A DNA stretch of 64,000 bases from Candidatus Zixiibacteriota bacterium (GTDB lineage Bacteria > Zixibacteria > MSB-5A5 > CAIYYT01), in NCBI GenBank assembly GCA_020853795.1, contig JADYYF010000109.1, positions 1 through 64,000 on the forward strand, given 5' to 3'. Each line of letters begins with the position of its first letter. The first letter of the stretch is position 1. The notes beneath the pieces were generated by a model. The model made no database searches and was not told where the DNA came from. It worked only from the letters and a program-made list of their open reading frames with translations. Shown here piece by piece: positions 34,614 through 43,693 of this stretch. A program made the position numbers and the translations under genes.

Positions 34614-35390
34614 ATGTCTGGTGCGCCTTTCCGAATTGCAATTCTGCTCCTGGCGGCTGTCGGGACGCTTCTGACTCTCTCGTGTTCCGGCGATGAGTGC
34701 ACCCTCAACTGCAACGGCGACTTGCGCTATCCGCTCGCGTTGGGTCTGAGTTGGCAGTACGACCTCACGCGTCAGAAATACAACTTCCGCCCATACTACG
34801 ATACCACCTTCTGGCATCCGGCCGATTCAATCATGCACTGGAATATTACTCTGTCGATCACTAACGTGGACACGATCGAGGCCGGCGTGGTCATCTATGA
34901 ATTCCACGAAGTTGTCACTGAAGCTACCACGCTCATCAGTCAAGCCTATAGCTGGTATGCAAACTCCGGCGACGGCTTCTGGCAATACCCTGATCTTGGT
35001 TCCGGCCCCGGACTTTCCGTATTCTCGCTCAAACCTGTCGCCGGCGCCGGCCCGAGCGCGACGCGCACCTATAAGGTCCTCGAGTATCCGCTGCGCGAAG
35101 GCATCCAATGGGAGCTAACCAACGGCTATTCTGACATCGGCCCAATCTACAAATCGGTCATCGGCATCGGCGAACAGTCTGTTCCCGCCGGCAAGTACGA
35201 TTGCTACGCGGTGGCCTGGCTTTGGGAGAGCATCAGCACCATCACTCGAACGCAATACTATTCCGATGTCGGCCTGGTCCGCAGCCGTACAGAGGTTAAA
35301 GACCTTTTCCATGATCCGTACGAAAACCAGGAATGGGCCGGCAGCTGGGATGAGACCGAAGAAATTCGACTCGTGCGCTCCCCGTTCTGA
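34614..35390 (+). CDS. Putative lipoprotein of unknown function
   Basis: Encodes 258 residues with a GGGAGG site. The N-terminus is a lipoprotein-like signal ending LTLSC, with Cys at about 24 as the likely lipidation site, followed by an odd Cys-rich start of the mature protein (GDECTLNCNG). The rest is beta-rich with many Tyr/Trp: YPLALGLSWQYDL near the start and VPAGKYDCYAVAW then YYSDVGLVRSRTEV near the end, a pattern seen in secreted proteins of this candidate-phylum type. No family assigned. It lies between the PstS-like gene and the second porin. Confidence 0.75.
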   Translation: MSGAPFRIAILLLAAVGTLLTLSCSGDECTLNCNGDLRYPLALGLSWQYDLTRQKYNFRPYYDTTFWHPADSIMHWNITLSITNVDTIEAGVVIYEFHEVVTEATTLISQAYSWYANSGDGFWQYPDLGSGPGLSVFSLKPVAGAGPSATRTYKVLEYPLREGIQWELTNGYSDIGPIYKSVIGIGEQSVPAGKYDCYAVAWLWESISTITRTQYYSDVGLVRSRTEVKDLFHDPYENQEWAGSWDETEEIRLVRSPF

Positions 35391-35471
35391 GCGAGGACTC
35401 GAATTTTCTGGCCTGCTCACGTTGAAAAATCCTTGCGCCAAGCTCCGCTTTCCCATAACCTTTACTAACTT

Positions 35472-36638
35472 ATGCTTAGTGTGCACTCACAGCTCTTACG
35501 GCTCGGATTGGGCATTTCGCTTCTGTTGCCGGCCGTCGCGCGGGCGCAGATCGGCGACTCCAACCTGCGGATGTTCGGGTATTTCCAAACCTCATACCTC
35601 CACGCGAAGGACGCCGAATCCGATCGGGTTCAGAAGTCTTTCAGCATGCAGCAACTTAACATGTTTCTCCAACGCGATCTCGGCAGTAAGGCGACCGCGT
35701 TTGCCAACTTTGAAGTCCTCAACAATTTCTCGTCGGGAAAGCAATGGGGATCTTTTTCGATTGAAGAGGCTTGGCTGCGCTGGCATTTTGATCCGCGCCT
35801 CAATCTTCGCGTAGGACTTCAAACGCCGACCTTTAACTACTTGAACGACATCAAGAATCGCACTCCGTTACTCGCGTATGTTATCCGACCATTAGTGTAT
35901 GAATCGTCGTTTAACGAAATCATCCGTGTCGAGGAATATCTGCCGGCACGCGCCTACATCCAGGCCTATGGATATATCCCCAAAGGCGTGGCCAAATTCG
36001 ATTACGCAGTTTATCTCGGCAACAGCCCCAACATCAATTCCAATCAGGAATACGGTCAGACTGGAGTTGATACCACCGCCAGCTTTCTGGTCGGCAGCCG
36101 CGTCGGGTTGCGCGCGGGCGAGTTCGGTCTCGGCGTTTCGGCGACCTACGATCGCTACGACTTCCCCAAAGAAATCAATTCGCTGATCGGCGAGGACAAA
36201 CAGAAATTCCTGCAAGTGCCGCGTGTTCGTCTCGGCGGCGATTTCCGCTATTCCCTGCGCAATTTCTCGTTGGAGAGCGAGTTTATCCGCGTCAATTACG
36301 ACGAAAACGACTCCGACCTCAGCGTCGATCTCCGCTTCTACTACGCGACGCTCTTCTATGAGCCGATCTCGGCATTGAAGCTCTATGCCAGCTACTGGTA
36401 TGTTAAGGAAGAGCAGTTCGGTTTCGAGGAGGAAATCGGCCTCAACGGCGCCTATCGGTCCTATTACGACGTCGACTACTTCTTCCGCGCCATCGGCGGC
36501 GGAGCGTCGCTGAATCTGGACGACAATATCGTGATCAAGCTGCAGGCGGCGCCGGTGCGTCAGGAGGTCGAGACCCCAACCATCCACAATGAGTCCGACC
36601 AATACTACTTTGCCATGGGACTTTCGGTGGTGTTATAA
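35472..36638 (+). CDS. Outer-membrane porin-like beta-barrel protein
   Basis: Encodes 388 residues. Signal peptide to about residue 25 (ARAQ). Repeated amphipathic strands follow (RMFGYFQTSYLHAK, FANFEVLNNFSSG, RVGLQTPTFNYLND, SLESEFIRVNYDE), ending in YYFAMGLSVVL, a barrel-type C-terminus. It is shorter than, and not obviously aligned with, the porin at 32303. The next gene encodes a miniature PstS-like protein starting one base after its stop, so this is a second porin plus binding-protein pair. Confidence 0.78.
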   Translation: MLSVHSQLLRLGLGISLLLPAVARAQIGDSNLRMFGYFQTSYLHAKDAESDRVQKSFSMQQLNMFLQRDLGSKATAFANFEVLNNFSSGKQWGSFSIEEAWLRWHFDPRLNLRVGLQTPTFNYLNDIKNRTPLLAYVIRPLVYESSFNEIIRVEEYLPARAYIQAYGYIPKGVAKFDYAVYLGNSPNINSNQEYGQTGVDTTASFLVGSRVGLRAGEFGLGVSATYDRYDFPKEINSLIGEDKQKFLQVPRVRLGGDFRYSLRNFSLESEFIRVNYDENDSDLSVDLRFYYATLFYEPISALKLYASYWYVKEEQFGFEEEIGLNGAYRSYYDVDYFFRAIGGGASLNLDDNIVIKLQAAPVRQEVETPTIHNESDQYYFAMGLSVVL

Positions 36639-36639
36639 G

Positions 36640-37119
36640 ATGACGCGACTTCGTTGGACAGGGAGGATTCTCGCCGCCGGCCTGGGGCTGGGCATCTTGC
36701 TGGCTTTGCTGGTCCCCCGCGCTTTCGCCGATTCCGTGGCAGTCATCGCCAACAAATCGGTGCCGGTGGATGCGGTTGACAAGATGCAACTACTCGATAT
36801 CTACTCCGGCGATTTGCGCAATTGGAGCAACGGCCGCCCAATCGTGGTCCACGACCTCAAGATCAACAACGAGACGAAAGAGCTGTTTTATCGCCATCTC
36901 GGCAAGACCCCGTCGCGCATGAAATCGCTTTGGCTCAAGAAACTTCTGTCCGGTGAAGGCGCTCCTCCGGAGGCGGTTGAGACCGAACACGAGATGATCG
37001 AGCGCGTCGCCAAGACTCCCGGCGCCATTGGTTTCATCTCGGTCGATTCGATCAACGACACCGTTAAGACCCTGGCCATTATCGAGTCCGACGAGAAAAA
37101 GAAGACTGCCGAGCGATGA
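36640..37119 (+). CDS. Miniature PstS-like phosphate-binding-fold protein
   Basis: Encodes 159 residues from the ATG at 36640, one base after the porin stop (TAAGATG). Signal peptide or anchor at about 9-31. The mature part, VAVIANKSVPVDAVDKMQLLDIYSGD with NWSNGRPIVVHDL, and the later TPGAIGFISVDSI match one lobe of the PBP-like (PstS) fold; the second lobe is missing. Such short proteins are found beside porins and sensor kinases and may sense or deliver anions. It is followed by the kinase at 37175. Confidence 0.78.
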   Translation: MTRLRWTGRILAAGLGLGILLALLVPRAFADSVAVIANKSVPVDAVDKMQLLDIYSGDLRNWSNGRPIVVHDLKINNETKELFYRHLGKTPSRMKSLWLKKLLSGEGAPPEAVETEHEMIERVAKTPGAIGFISVDSINDTVKTLAIIESDEKKKTAER

Positions 37120-37174
37120 GCACGGTTGACCGCCTCCCTGCCGGTGTCCGGCCGCCCGGATAGCCGCACTTTCG

Positions 37175-38818
37175 ATGCGATTCAGAGATCTCAAGATCGG
37201 CGCCAAACAGGCGATCGCCTTCGGCATCATCGCCGTCACGCTCGCGGGTGCCAACGCCATCTCGCTCAAGAACCTCGGCGACCTCAGCACGGACGTCGAA
37301 GAGATCACCCGCAGCTGGCTCCCGCGTGCACTGACGATTTCCGAACTCAATCTCTATGTCACCGATCTGCGCCAAAGCCAACTGCAAATCGCTGTCACCG
37401 AAGACTCCCTGACGCGCAGTCGCGAACTCCTCCAGGCTTCAGAACTCATTGACAAAATCGACGCCGCTATCGACAACTACGAGCGGCTGCGTGACGAGGC
37501 TGTCACCAAGGGCCTTTACTCTGAACGCGAACGCGCTTCTTATCAGCAATTCGGCGACAGTTGGGATCAATACCTCGATCTCAGTTTCGATTTTGCCAGT
37601 CTGGTGTTGACCGGCCGCCCCGGTTTCGGAGTCTCCTTGCTCAACGGCGAAATGCGCACCGTCTTCGAGCGACTGCGCGATGCGCTTCACGAGGTCGTCC
37701 GCATCAACACCGAGGATCCCTATGCGGCAGCCAAGCGCGCGGAGGAGGCCTTCCAGCGCGCCCGCCATGCCACCATCACGCTCTTGCTGCTGACTCTGGC
37801 CCTGGCGGTGCTGTTGGTGCTCGTTTTCGTCAAGCTGATCACAAAGCCGGTTAAGCTCCTCTCCAATGCCGCTGTCAAGGTGGCCGAGGGCGATCTCGAC
37901 ATTCGCATCGACCGAGTCAGCGGTGATGAAATCGGCCGGCTGGCTCATTCCTTCAACCGGATGACTAGTTCGCTGCGGGATGCCCGCGCCAAAACTGTCC
38001 AGCAAGAGGAGGCATTGCGCCGGCAGAATCTCGACCTGGAGATGACGCTGAAACAACTGCAGGAAACGCAACAGCAATTGGTAATGCGCGAGAAAATGGC
38101 TTCGTTGGGTCAACTGGTCGCCGGCGTCGCCCACGAGATCAACAACCCAGTGGGTGCCGTCAACTCTGCCGCCGACAACACCCGCCGCGCGATCACGCTC
38201 CTGCGCGAACGCGCAGCCCGCTTGCCGGAGGCCCAGACACTCCTCAACGATCCGCAGATTCACAAGGCGCTCGGCGCGCTTGACGAGAATACGGCAATCA
38301 CCACGATGGCCTCCGAGCGGATCTCGCGCATTGTCCGGAGCCTCAAGAGTTTTGCGCGGCTGGACGAGTCGGATTTCCAGAAGGCGCACGTCCACGATTG
38401 CCTGGACACTACCCTGACCCTGCTGCACCACGAACTCAAGAACCGCATCGAGGTCGTCCGCAACTACGGCGACCTGCCGGAAATCCTTTGCTTCCCGAAC
38501 GAACTCAACCAGGTCTTCATGAACCTGTTCGTCAATGCCGTTCAGGCGATTCGCGACAAGGGGCAGATCGTCGTCAGCACCTCGCGCGACCGTGACTCGA
38601 TTTACATCAAGATCACCGATTCCGGCAGCGGGATCCAGCCGCAACATCTTCCGCGTATCTTTGATCCCGGATTTACAACCAAAGGCGTCGGTGTCGGCAC
38701 CGGGCTTGGCCTGTCGATTTCCTATAACATCATCAAGAAGCACGACGGCGAAATCACCGTGGACAGTCAGGTCGGGCGCGGGACAACTTTTACCATCCGG
38801 CTGCCAATCCGGCTGTAG
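37175..38818 (+). CDS. Membrane sensor histidine kinase (4-helix sensor, HAMP, HisKA, HATPase)
   Basis: Encodes 547 residues. Membrane helices at about 12-29 and 198-219 enclose a helical periplasmic domain like the four-helix-bundle sensors of chemoreceptors. HAMP (220-275) is followed by a coiled coil (LEMTLKQLQETQQQL), the phosphoacceptor His320 in VAHEINNP, the N-box NQVFMNLFVNAVQAI, and ATPase motifs DSGSGI, FTTKGVGVGTGLGLSI. No response regulator is adjacent. The preceding porin and PBP-like genes suggest it monitors an anion; the start codon lacks a clear ribosome site, hinting at coupling or weak translation. Confidence 0.92.
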   Translation: MRFRDLKIGAKQAIAFGIIAVTLAGANAISLKNLGDLSTDVEEITRSWLPRALTISELNLYVTDLRQSQLQIAVTEDSLTRSRELLQASELIDKIDAAIDNYERLRDEAVTKGLYSERERASYQQFGDSWDQYLDLSFDFASLVLTGRPGFGVSLLNGEMRTVFERLRDALHEVVRINTEDPYAAAKRAEEAFQRARHATITLLLLTLALAVLLVLVFVKLITKPVKLLSNAAVKVAEGDLDIRIDRVSGDEIGRLAHSFNRMTSSLRDARAKTVQQEEALRRQNLDLEMTLKQLQETQQQLVMREKMASLGQLVAGVAHEINNPVGAVNSAADNTRRAITLLRERAARLPEAQTLLNDPQIHKALGALDENTAITTMASERISRIVRSLKSFARLDESDFQKAHVHDCLDTTLTLLHHELKNRIEVVRNYGDLPEILCFPNELNQVFMNLFVNAVQAIRDKGQIVVSTSRDRDSIYIKITDSGSGIQPQHLPRIFDPGFTTKGVGVGTGLGLSISYNIIKKHDGEITVDSQVGRGTTFTIRLPIRL

Positions 38819-38865
38819 AAGTTTCTGCTTCTCTAATCGGCCTCAAGCACTGTTAATTGTCGCAC

Positions 38866-41019
38866 ATGCAACAGCTGTCGCGCCTGCCGTGGCTCGGGCC
38901 GGCGATTGTATTCGTGCTGGCCGCCATCGGCTACTTCTGGACGCTTTGCCCTGAGGTCTATCCCGGGGACAGCGGCGAGTTAGCCACCGCGGCCGCGTGC
39001 CTGCAGATAGCCCACCCGCCCGGATATCCCTTACTGACCAACCTCGGTCGTGTCGTCGTTGCCGGCGCCGGCTTTGTATCACCAATCGTCGCGTTGAATG
39101 GACTGGCCGCAGTCTGCATGGCCGCCGCCTGTGCCTTGCTTGCGGCTCTCCTGCGCGAACGATTTCCGACTGGCGATTCGAGATCCTTCGTTGCCGGGCT
39201 GCTGCCGCTGCTTCTGGCTTTCGGAGTTACCGCTTGGAGTGCCGCGACGCACTTTGAAGTCTACGCGCTTGGCGCATTGTTGATTGTTGCTGTACTTCTC
39301 TCCGCTCACTTCGCGTTGCCGAGTCCGAGTGCGAAGCCGCTCCTGCTTCACTCATTTCTCTTCGGTCTTGCGCTCACCAATCACTTGTCGGCGCTGACGC
39401 TTGCACCCGTGCTGCTGCATACACATATCGCTGCTCGCCGCCGACTTTCGCTGCGCACCATGTTTCTGTCCTTTCTGTTCCTGGTGCTGCCGCTGACACT
39501 CTATCTATATCTGCCGATCCGCTCCGCCCATCCACTGCTTCTCAGCTGGGGCGACCTATCGAACCTGAACGAGTCTCTGAACCACATCACTGGACATTTT
39601 TATCGCCAGTATCTCAGCGCACCAGCGCTCGCCGATGCAATTCCCGATCTGCGCCTGCTCGCGAGTATCCTCCTGAGCGAATGGTTCCTACCGCTGGCGC
39701 CATTGGCGGCGATTGGATTTGTGCTCCAGTTCCGCCGTAACCGATCCTGGGCGCTGGCCTTGCTGGCTGTCGTATTGTTGAACTGCGCCCTTGGCTTTGT
39801 CTACACGATTCCGGACATCGAGCCGTTCTTGCTGCCAACTCTGGTGGCAATGGTAATTTGGACTTCTGAACTACTTGCTCGACTCGCTGTATTCTCCCGA
39901 GGGTCACGGATCGTCGTCACGACTTGCGCGCTGGCACTGGCAATAGTTTGTTTTGTTGGCAATCTCCCCAAATGCAACCTCGCCGATCGGACAATCGCAG
40001 CCGACTATGCCCGCGCCGTTTTGTCCGCCGCACCGACTAACAGCGTGCTGATCTACGGCTCCGATTACACCGGCTTTCCCGCGCTTTATTATCACATTGT
40101 GGCGGAAGAACGAGCTGACCTACTGGTCTTCTCCCAACTGCCTTCGCTCGACTCGATGCGTGTATATTTCCGCGACCAGAGCCTGAAATCGACGATTGAG
40201 GTCGCCCGCGCGCTCGCCCGCAATCCTGATCGGCCCCCGCGCGAAGTGGTCTTCTCACGTGAGCCGCTTCGTGTCGTCGATGATGTTGTACTGAGCGCCA
40301 CCGGCTTTCACTCCGACGGTCTGCTCGCGCGTACCGAGGTTGTTCCTGCGCGCTCGACGTCACCCATCGCCGCGCCATCGGCAAGTTCGCTGATTCGGAT
40401 TTACGATCCCAAGGAAGCGGCCACCGCCATATCTCTGCTCCTGCTCGGCGCCGAACAACAGGGCGGAAGCGACAACTCTGCCGCCGATCGTCAAATCAAC
40501 TCCGCCGTCGATCTGGCCCTCCGCATCAAGAATTTTGCCGTGGTGAACGAACTAGCGAGCTACTTGGTTGCGGCGGGACAAGCGCGTCCGGCGCGACGCC
40601 TGCTTGAATCGACAGTATCCTGGGCAACGCTTCGCGAGCAGGAACGGTTGCGACTGCTGGCTATGTTGGGGAGCGTGTACTTCGAGACCGGCAATTTACC
40701 CCGCGCCAAAGAGATCTTCGCATCGATCATACGGCGCCGGCCGACCGACCTTCACGCGCAGTACCACTTGCTGGCAATCGAGGCCGATTCACTCGATCGC
40801 AGCGGCGACACCGCCAAGCTCATCGGGCACTATCGCCGCATGCTCAGCATCTATCCCGATCAAATCGAGATCGCGTTTAGACTGGGACGGGCGGCCCTGC
40901 GGCTCGGCGACACCGTCACGGCCGCACAGCAATTCGCCCGCTGCCGCACCATCGGCTATCGCGTCGCCGCAATCGACAGCCTGCTCAAGTCGACAGCCGC
41001 TACGCCGACGGCTCCTTGA
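38866..41019 (+). CDS. DUF2723 membrane protein with C-terminal TPR-like region
   Basis: Encodes 717 residues from the ATG at 38866; an in-frame TTG is three codons upstream. DUF2723 signature near the N-terminus: PEVYPGDSGELATAA followed by AHPPGYPLL, as in membrane glycosyltransferase-like proteins. About ten hydrophobic helices run to residue 370. The last 250 residues contain helical repeats like TPRs (AKEIFASIIRRRPTDLHAQYHLL, LGDTVTAAQQFARC). Function probably sugar transfer from a lipid donor at the membrane; the acceptor is unknown. Its end overlaps the convergent bacterioferritin gene by 20 bases. Confidence 0.84.
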   Translation: MQQLSRLPWLGPAIVFVLAAIGYFWTLCPEVYPGDSGELATAAACLQIAHPPGYPLLTNLGRVVVAGAGFVSPIVALNGLAAVCMAAACALLAALLRERFPTGDSRSFVAGLLPLLLAFGVTAWSAATHFEVYALGALLIVAVLLSAHFALPSPSAKPLLLHSFLFGLALTNHLSALTLAPVLLHTHIAARRRLSLRTMFLSFLFLVLPLTLYLYLPIRSAHPLLLSWGDLSNLNESLNHITGHFYRQYLSAPALADAIPDLRLLASILLSEWFLPLAPLAAIGFVLQFRRNRSWALALLAVVLLNCALGFVYTIPDIEPFLLPTLVAMVIWTSELLARLAVFSRGSRIVVTTCALALAIVCFVGNLPKCNLADRTIAADYARAVLSAAPTNSVLIYGSDYTGFPALYYHIVAEERADLLVFSQLPSLDSMRVYFRDQSLKSTIEVARALARNPDRPPREVVFSREPLRVVDDVVLSATGFHSDGLLARTEVVPARSTSPIAAPSASSLIRIYDPKEAATAISLLLLGAEQQGGSDNSAADRQINSAVDLALRIKNFAVVNELASYLVAAGQARPARRLLESTVSWATLREQERLRLLAMLGSVYFETGNLPRAKEIFASIIRRRPTDLHAQYHLLAIEADSLDRSGDTAKLIGHYRRMLSIYPDQIEIAFRLGRAALRLGDTVTAAQQFARCRTIGYRVAAIDSLLKSTAATPTAP

Positions 41020-41479
41020 CCTGCTGGGCCAGGTAATTCTGAATCCCCATCTGCGTGATCTGATCGAGCTGCGCTTCCAGCCAGTCGACGTGATCTTCCT
41101 CGTCGGCCAGGATCGACTCCAGCATGTCGCGCGTGGCATTATCGCCGGCATCGGCAGCGATCTTGACCCCGTCGTTGTACGATGTGACCGCGCCAATCTC
41201 GTCTTTGAGGTCGTTCTTGAATTGCTGCTCCACGTTGGCGCCGATCTTCATATCGTTCAGCCGGCTCACTTCCGGAATGCCTTCCAGGAAAATGATTCGC
41301 GCGATGTGCTTCTCGGCATGCTTCATCTCGGTAATCGCGCGCCGCTCGATTTCGTTGTGCAAGCGCGTGTAGCCCCAGTTCGCGCACATCTCGGAATGGA
41401 CCATGTACTGATTGATTGCCGTCAATTCGTCGCGCAGCAATTCATTGAGCTTCGCGATGACCTTCTTGTTTCCCTTCAT
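41000..41479 (-). CDS. bfr: Bacterioferritin
   Basis: Encodes 159 residues. Aligns by eye with E. coli Bfr along its length. Ferroxidase ligands Glu18, Glu51, His54, the helix-D pair in LADEEDHVDW, and the haem-ligand Met52 (EMKHAEKH) are present, so it should be a haem-binding 24-mer that oxidises and stores iron. No bacterioferritin-associated ferredoxin is adjacent. Confidence 0.95.
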   Translation of the reverse strand: MKGNKKVIAKLNELLRDELTAINQYMVHSEMCANWGYTRLHNEIERRAITEMKHAEKHIARIIFLEGIPEVSRLNDMKIGANVEQQFKNDLKDEIGAVTSYNDGVKIAADAGDNATRDMLESILADEEDHVDWLEAQLDQITQMGIQNYLAQQVKEPSA

Positions 41480-41539
41480 TTTCCCATCCTCTCGTTTGTT
41501 CTTCCCGCTGCGCCCAAGTCGGGCTCAGGCTCTGGCATC

Positions 41540-41568
41540 ACGCTAAACGCCGACGCCGTCAATGTCAA
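41540..41568 (-). promoter_or_regulatory. Weak promoter candidate for bacterioferritin
   Basis: On the minus strand TTGACA, 17 bases, TAGCGT; good -35 box, poor -10 box. Confidence 0.3.
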
Positions 41569-41583
41569 TAGTCTTGCTGCTGG

Positions 41584-41967
41584 CTATCGCCTCCAAAACA
41601 ATGCGCAGACCGCACCCGCGGGATCCTGGATTACGCAATAACGCATGTCTTCGCCCATGTTTCTGGGTCCGAGGATCACCTTGCCACCGGCGGCACTACA
41701 AGCAGCAACACTCTGGTCCAGGTCGGTCACCCGGATATACATTAGCCACTGCGAGGGGATCTGAGCATTCTGGCCGCGCCGGTGGCAGATTCCGCCCGCC
41801 GCCACCTCGCCATCAGGCAGCATCATCGAGTAGTCAGAATAGCCGCCCATGTCCACTGGCGCCGGTGTCCAGCCCACCACCGCCTGGTAGAAGTCACGTA
41901 CCCGATCGGCATCATCCACCGTAAGATCATGCCACTCAATCGTGCCGAAGTCGTTCGTCTCCGCCAC
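41584..41967 (-). CDS. VOC (glyoxalase/dioxygenase fold) family protein
   Basis: Encodes 127 residues from a GTG at 41967, chosen because AAAGGAG lies six bases upstream. Two beta-alpha-beta units: IEWHDLTVDDADRVRDFYQAVVGW with a metal-type His, and MYIRVTDLDQSVAACSAAGGKVILGP, ending GAVCALFW where the usual Glu ligand is not obvious. Probably a small-molecule-binding or detoxification protein; substrate unknown. Confidence 0.82.
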   Translation of the reverse strand: MAETNDFGTIEWHDLTVDDADRVRDFYQAVVGWTPAPVDMGGYSDYSMMLPDGEVAAGGICHRRGQNAQIPSQWLMYIRVTDLDQSVAACSAAGGKVILGPRNMGEDMRYCVIQDPAGAVCALFWRR

Positions 41968-42097
41968 TGGTTGCTCCTTTCTGTGCAGTTCCAAGATATT
42001 CCTGTTACGCCCCCCAGCGACCGCGGTTGCATCCGCCCTCAGGAAGTGGTCAAAAAAATAGCCAAAAAAAGCTGGTGGTTTTCAGCACTCGGTTGCG

Positions 42098-42103
42098 TAT
42101 AAT
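42098..42103 (+). promoter_or_regulatory. -10 box (TATAAT) upstream of the RRM gene
   Basis: A perfect TATAAT about 170 bases before the RRM start, with no good -35 box. It implies a long leader holding a small ORF and a short hairpin (42195-42212, arms GCGCA/TGCGC followed by TTTT). Confidence 0.4.
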
Positions 42104-42192
42104 GCATTGAAATCATGAGGCTCCGCCATTATATCACTTCAAGTTCAAACTGAGACAGCTTGCCCCTTGAGAGAGTGTTAATCCGGAGATCA

Positions 42193-42273
42193 ATGCGCAA
42201 TCGTGCGCTTTTACCCGCTGGAAATTGGACCGTCCAGGATTGGCCGACCGATCTTCCGGCAAATCAGGAGTAG
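42193..42273 (+). CDS. Possible 26-residue leader peptide before the RRM gene
   Basis: An ATG with a CGGAG site four to five bases upstream opens a frame (MRNRALLPAGNWTVQ and on) that ends in TAG three bases before the RRM start codon. Translation of it would place ribosomes at the RRM ribosome site (AGGAG, inside the end of the small ORF) and could couple or attenuate expression. No conservation can be checked here. Confidence 0.35.
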   Translation: MRNRALLPAGNWTVQDWPTDLPANQE

Positions 42274-42276
42274 AGA

Positions 42277-42606
42277 ATGAATATCTACGTCGGAAACCTG
42301 TCGCATCAGACATCCGAACAAGAACTCCGGACCGCTTTCGAAGCGTTCGGCCAAGTCACCAAAGCTTCGATCATTACCGACAAGTTCTCGGGCGAACCCC
42401 GCGGATTTGCGTTCGTGGAAATGTCGAACAAGGCGGAAGGGATTGCCGCCATTAACGGCATGAACGGCAAGGAACTTGGCGGTCGCACGTTGAACGTCTC
42501 CGAAGCTCGTCCCCGCACCGACAACCCGCGCATGGGTGGCGGCGGCGGTGGCGGTCGCAGCGGCGGCGGCAATCGCGGCGGCGGCGGCGGACGTCGCGGC
42601 TGGTAA
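42277..42606 (+). CDS. RNA-binding protein, RRM family with glycine-rich tail
   Basis: Encodes 109 residues: one RRM (1-80) with RNP2 IYVGNLS (3-9) and RNP1 RGFAFVEM (42-49), then a Gly/Arg-rich tail (about 87-109) ending GRRGW. This is the small bacterial RRM type (like cyanobacterial Rbp proteins) often linked to cold or stress. AGGAG precedes the ATG. A terminator follows at 42659. Confidence 0.93.
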   Translation: MNIYVGNLSHQTSEQELRTAFEAFGQVTKASIITDKFSGEPRGFAFVEMSNKAEGIAAINGMNGKELGGRTLNVSEARPRTDNPRMGGGGGGGRSGGGNRGGGGGRRGW

Positions 42607-42658
42607 TCGCTCAGGCATCTTGCGCGGCATAGCCGCGTCATAATACCGATCGGCCAAT

Positions 42659-42690
42659 CGCCGGGGAGAAATCCCCGGCGGTTTGGTTTT
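42659..42690 (+). terminator. Rho-independent terminator after the RRM gene
   Basis: A nine-base-pair stem, CGCCGGGGA with TCCCCGGCG, closed by a GAAA tetraloop and followed by GTTTGGTTTT. Confidence 0.8.
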
Positions 42691-42790
42691 CTGTGGCCCG
42701 CCCTCGTCTTTCTCACTTCCCATTTCTCTCGGAATCCCTATCTTCCCGCACCGGGTGATTTGTCGCACCGAATGGAAGTGGAGGAAGATC

Positions 42791-43546
42791 GTGATCTCAC
42801 TCAAGAACAAAACTGCCGTTATTACCGGCGCCTCGCGCGGCATCGGCCGGGCGGCCGCTGTCTTGTTTGCCCGGGCCGGCTGCCACGTCGTTGTGAACTA
42901 CCGCAGCAATGAACTCGCCGCCGCCGAGGTCGTCCAGCAGGCCAGCCAGTTTGGTCCGCGTATCCTCTCCTTTCGCGCCGACGTCGGTCAGCGACCGGAG
43001 GCCGAAGCTCTAATCGCCTTCGGACTCTCACAATTCGGCCATATCGATATCCTTGTTAACAATGCCGGCATCTGGAAAGAAGCCGCTATCGACACGATGA
43101 CCGAAGGACAACTCAACGAGATGATTGACATTAATCTCAAGGGTGTCTTCTTCCCCACCATCGCCCTGGCACCGCATCTGAAGCAGCGCAAGTCCGGTAA
43201 CATTATCTTTGTCTCTTCCACCGCCGGTCAACGGGGTGAGGCGTTCCATTCCCATTATGCCGCCACCAAAGGCGCCATCATCAGCTTGACCAAATCACTG
43301 GCACCCGAGCTGGCGCCGTTCAACATCCGCGTTAACTGCGTGGCACCCGGCTGGGTCGACACCGACATGAGTCACGCCGATCTTGTCGGTCCCGATGCCG
43401 AGAAATACCTCCGCTTGATCCCGATGGGTCGTGCCGCCACTGCCGATGAGATCGCCGGCCCAATTCTCTTTCTTGCATCCGACTTGTCCACATTCATGAC
43501 CGGAGAAATCCTGAATGTCAACGGCGGTGCAGTTTTGTGTGGCTAA
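42791..43546 (+). CDS. Short-chain dehydrogenase/reductase, FabG-like
   Basis: Encodes 251 residues from a GTG at 42791 with GGAGG seven bases before it. Classical SDR: TGASRGIG cofactor loop (12-19), NNAG (about 92-95), catalytic Ser in FVSSTAG, Tyr-x3-Lys in HYAATKG, and a PGW segment after VNCVAP. The Arg after the glycine loop (NYRSNE) favours NADPH. Closest in style to 3-oxoacyl-ACP reductases or polyol dehydrogenases; substrate unknown. Confidence 0.9.
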   Translation: MISLKNKTAVITGASRGIGRAAAVLFARAGCHVVVNYRSNELAAAEVVQQASQFGPRILSFRADVGQRPEAEALIAFGLSQFGHIDILVNNAGIWKEAAIDTMTEGQLNEMIDINLKGVFFPTIALAPHLKQRKSGNIIFVSSTAGQRGEAFHSHYAATKGAIISLTKSLAPELAPFNIRVNCVAPGWVDTDMSHADLVGPDAEKYLRLIPMGRAATADEIAGPILFLASDLSTFMTGEILNVNGGAVLCG

Positions 43547-43693
43547 GTCCGACTCGTTGACATATATTCCCCGCCAATTCGCCTGAATGAAGACCGCCGC
43601 TTGCGATATTCCGTGCCGGCGCTCGCGTTCACCCGAAGCTCAGGTTTGTTGATAGTCGTTGGTTGTAGTTAACTTCTTAACATTGAGGATCTA

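Noticed and set aside
37439-38743. A 434-codon open frame opposite the sensor kinase
   Set aside because: Antisense shadow; the kinase frame shows all expected motifs.
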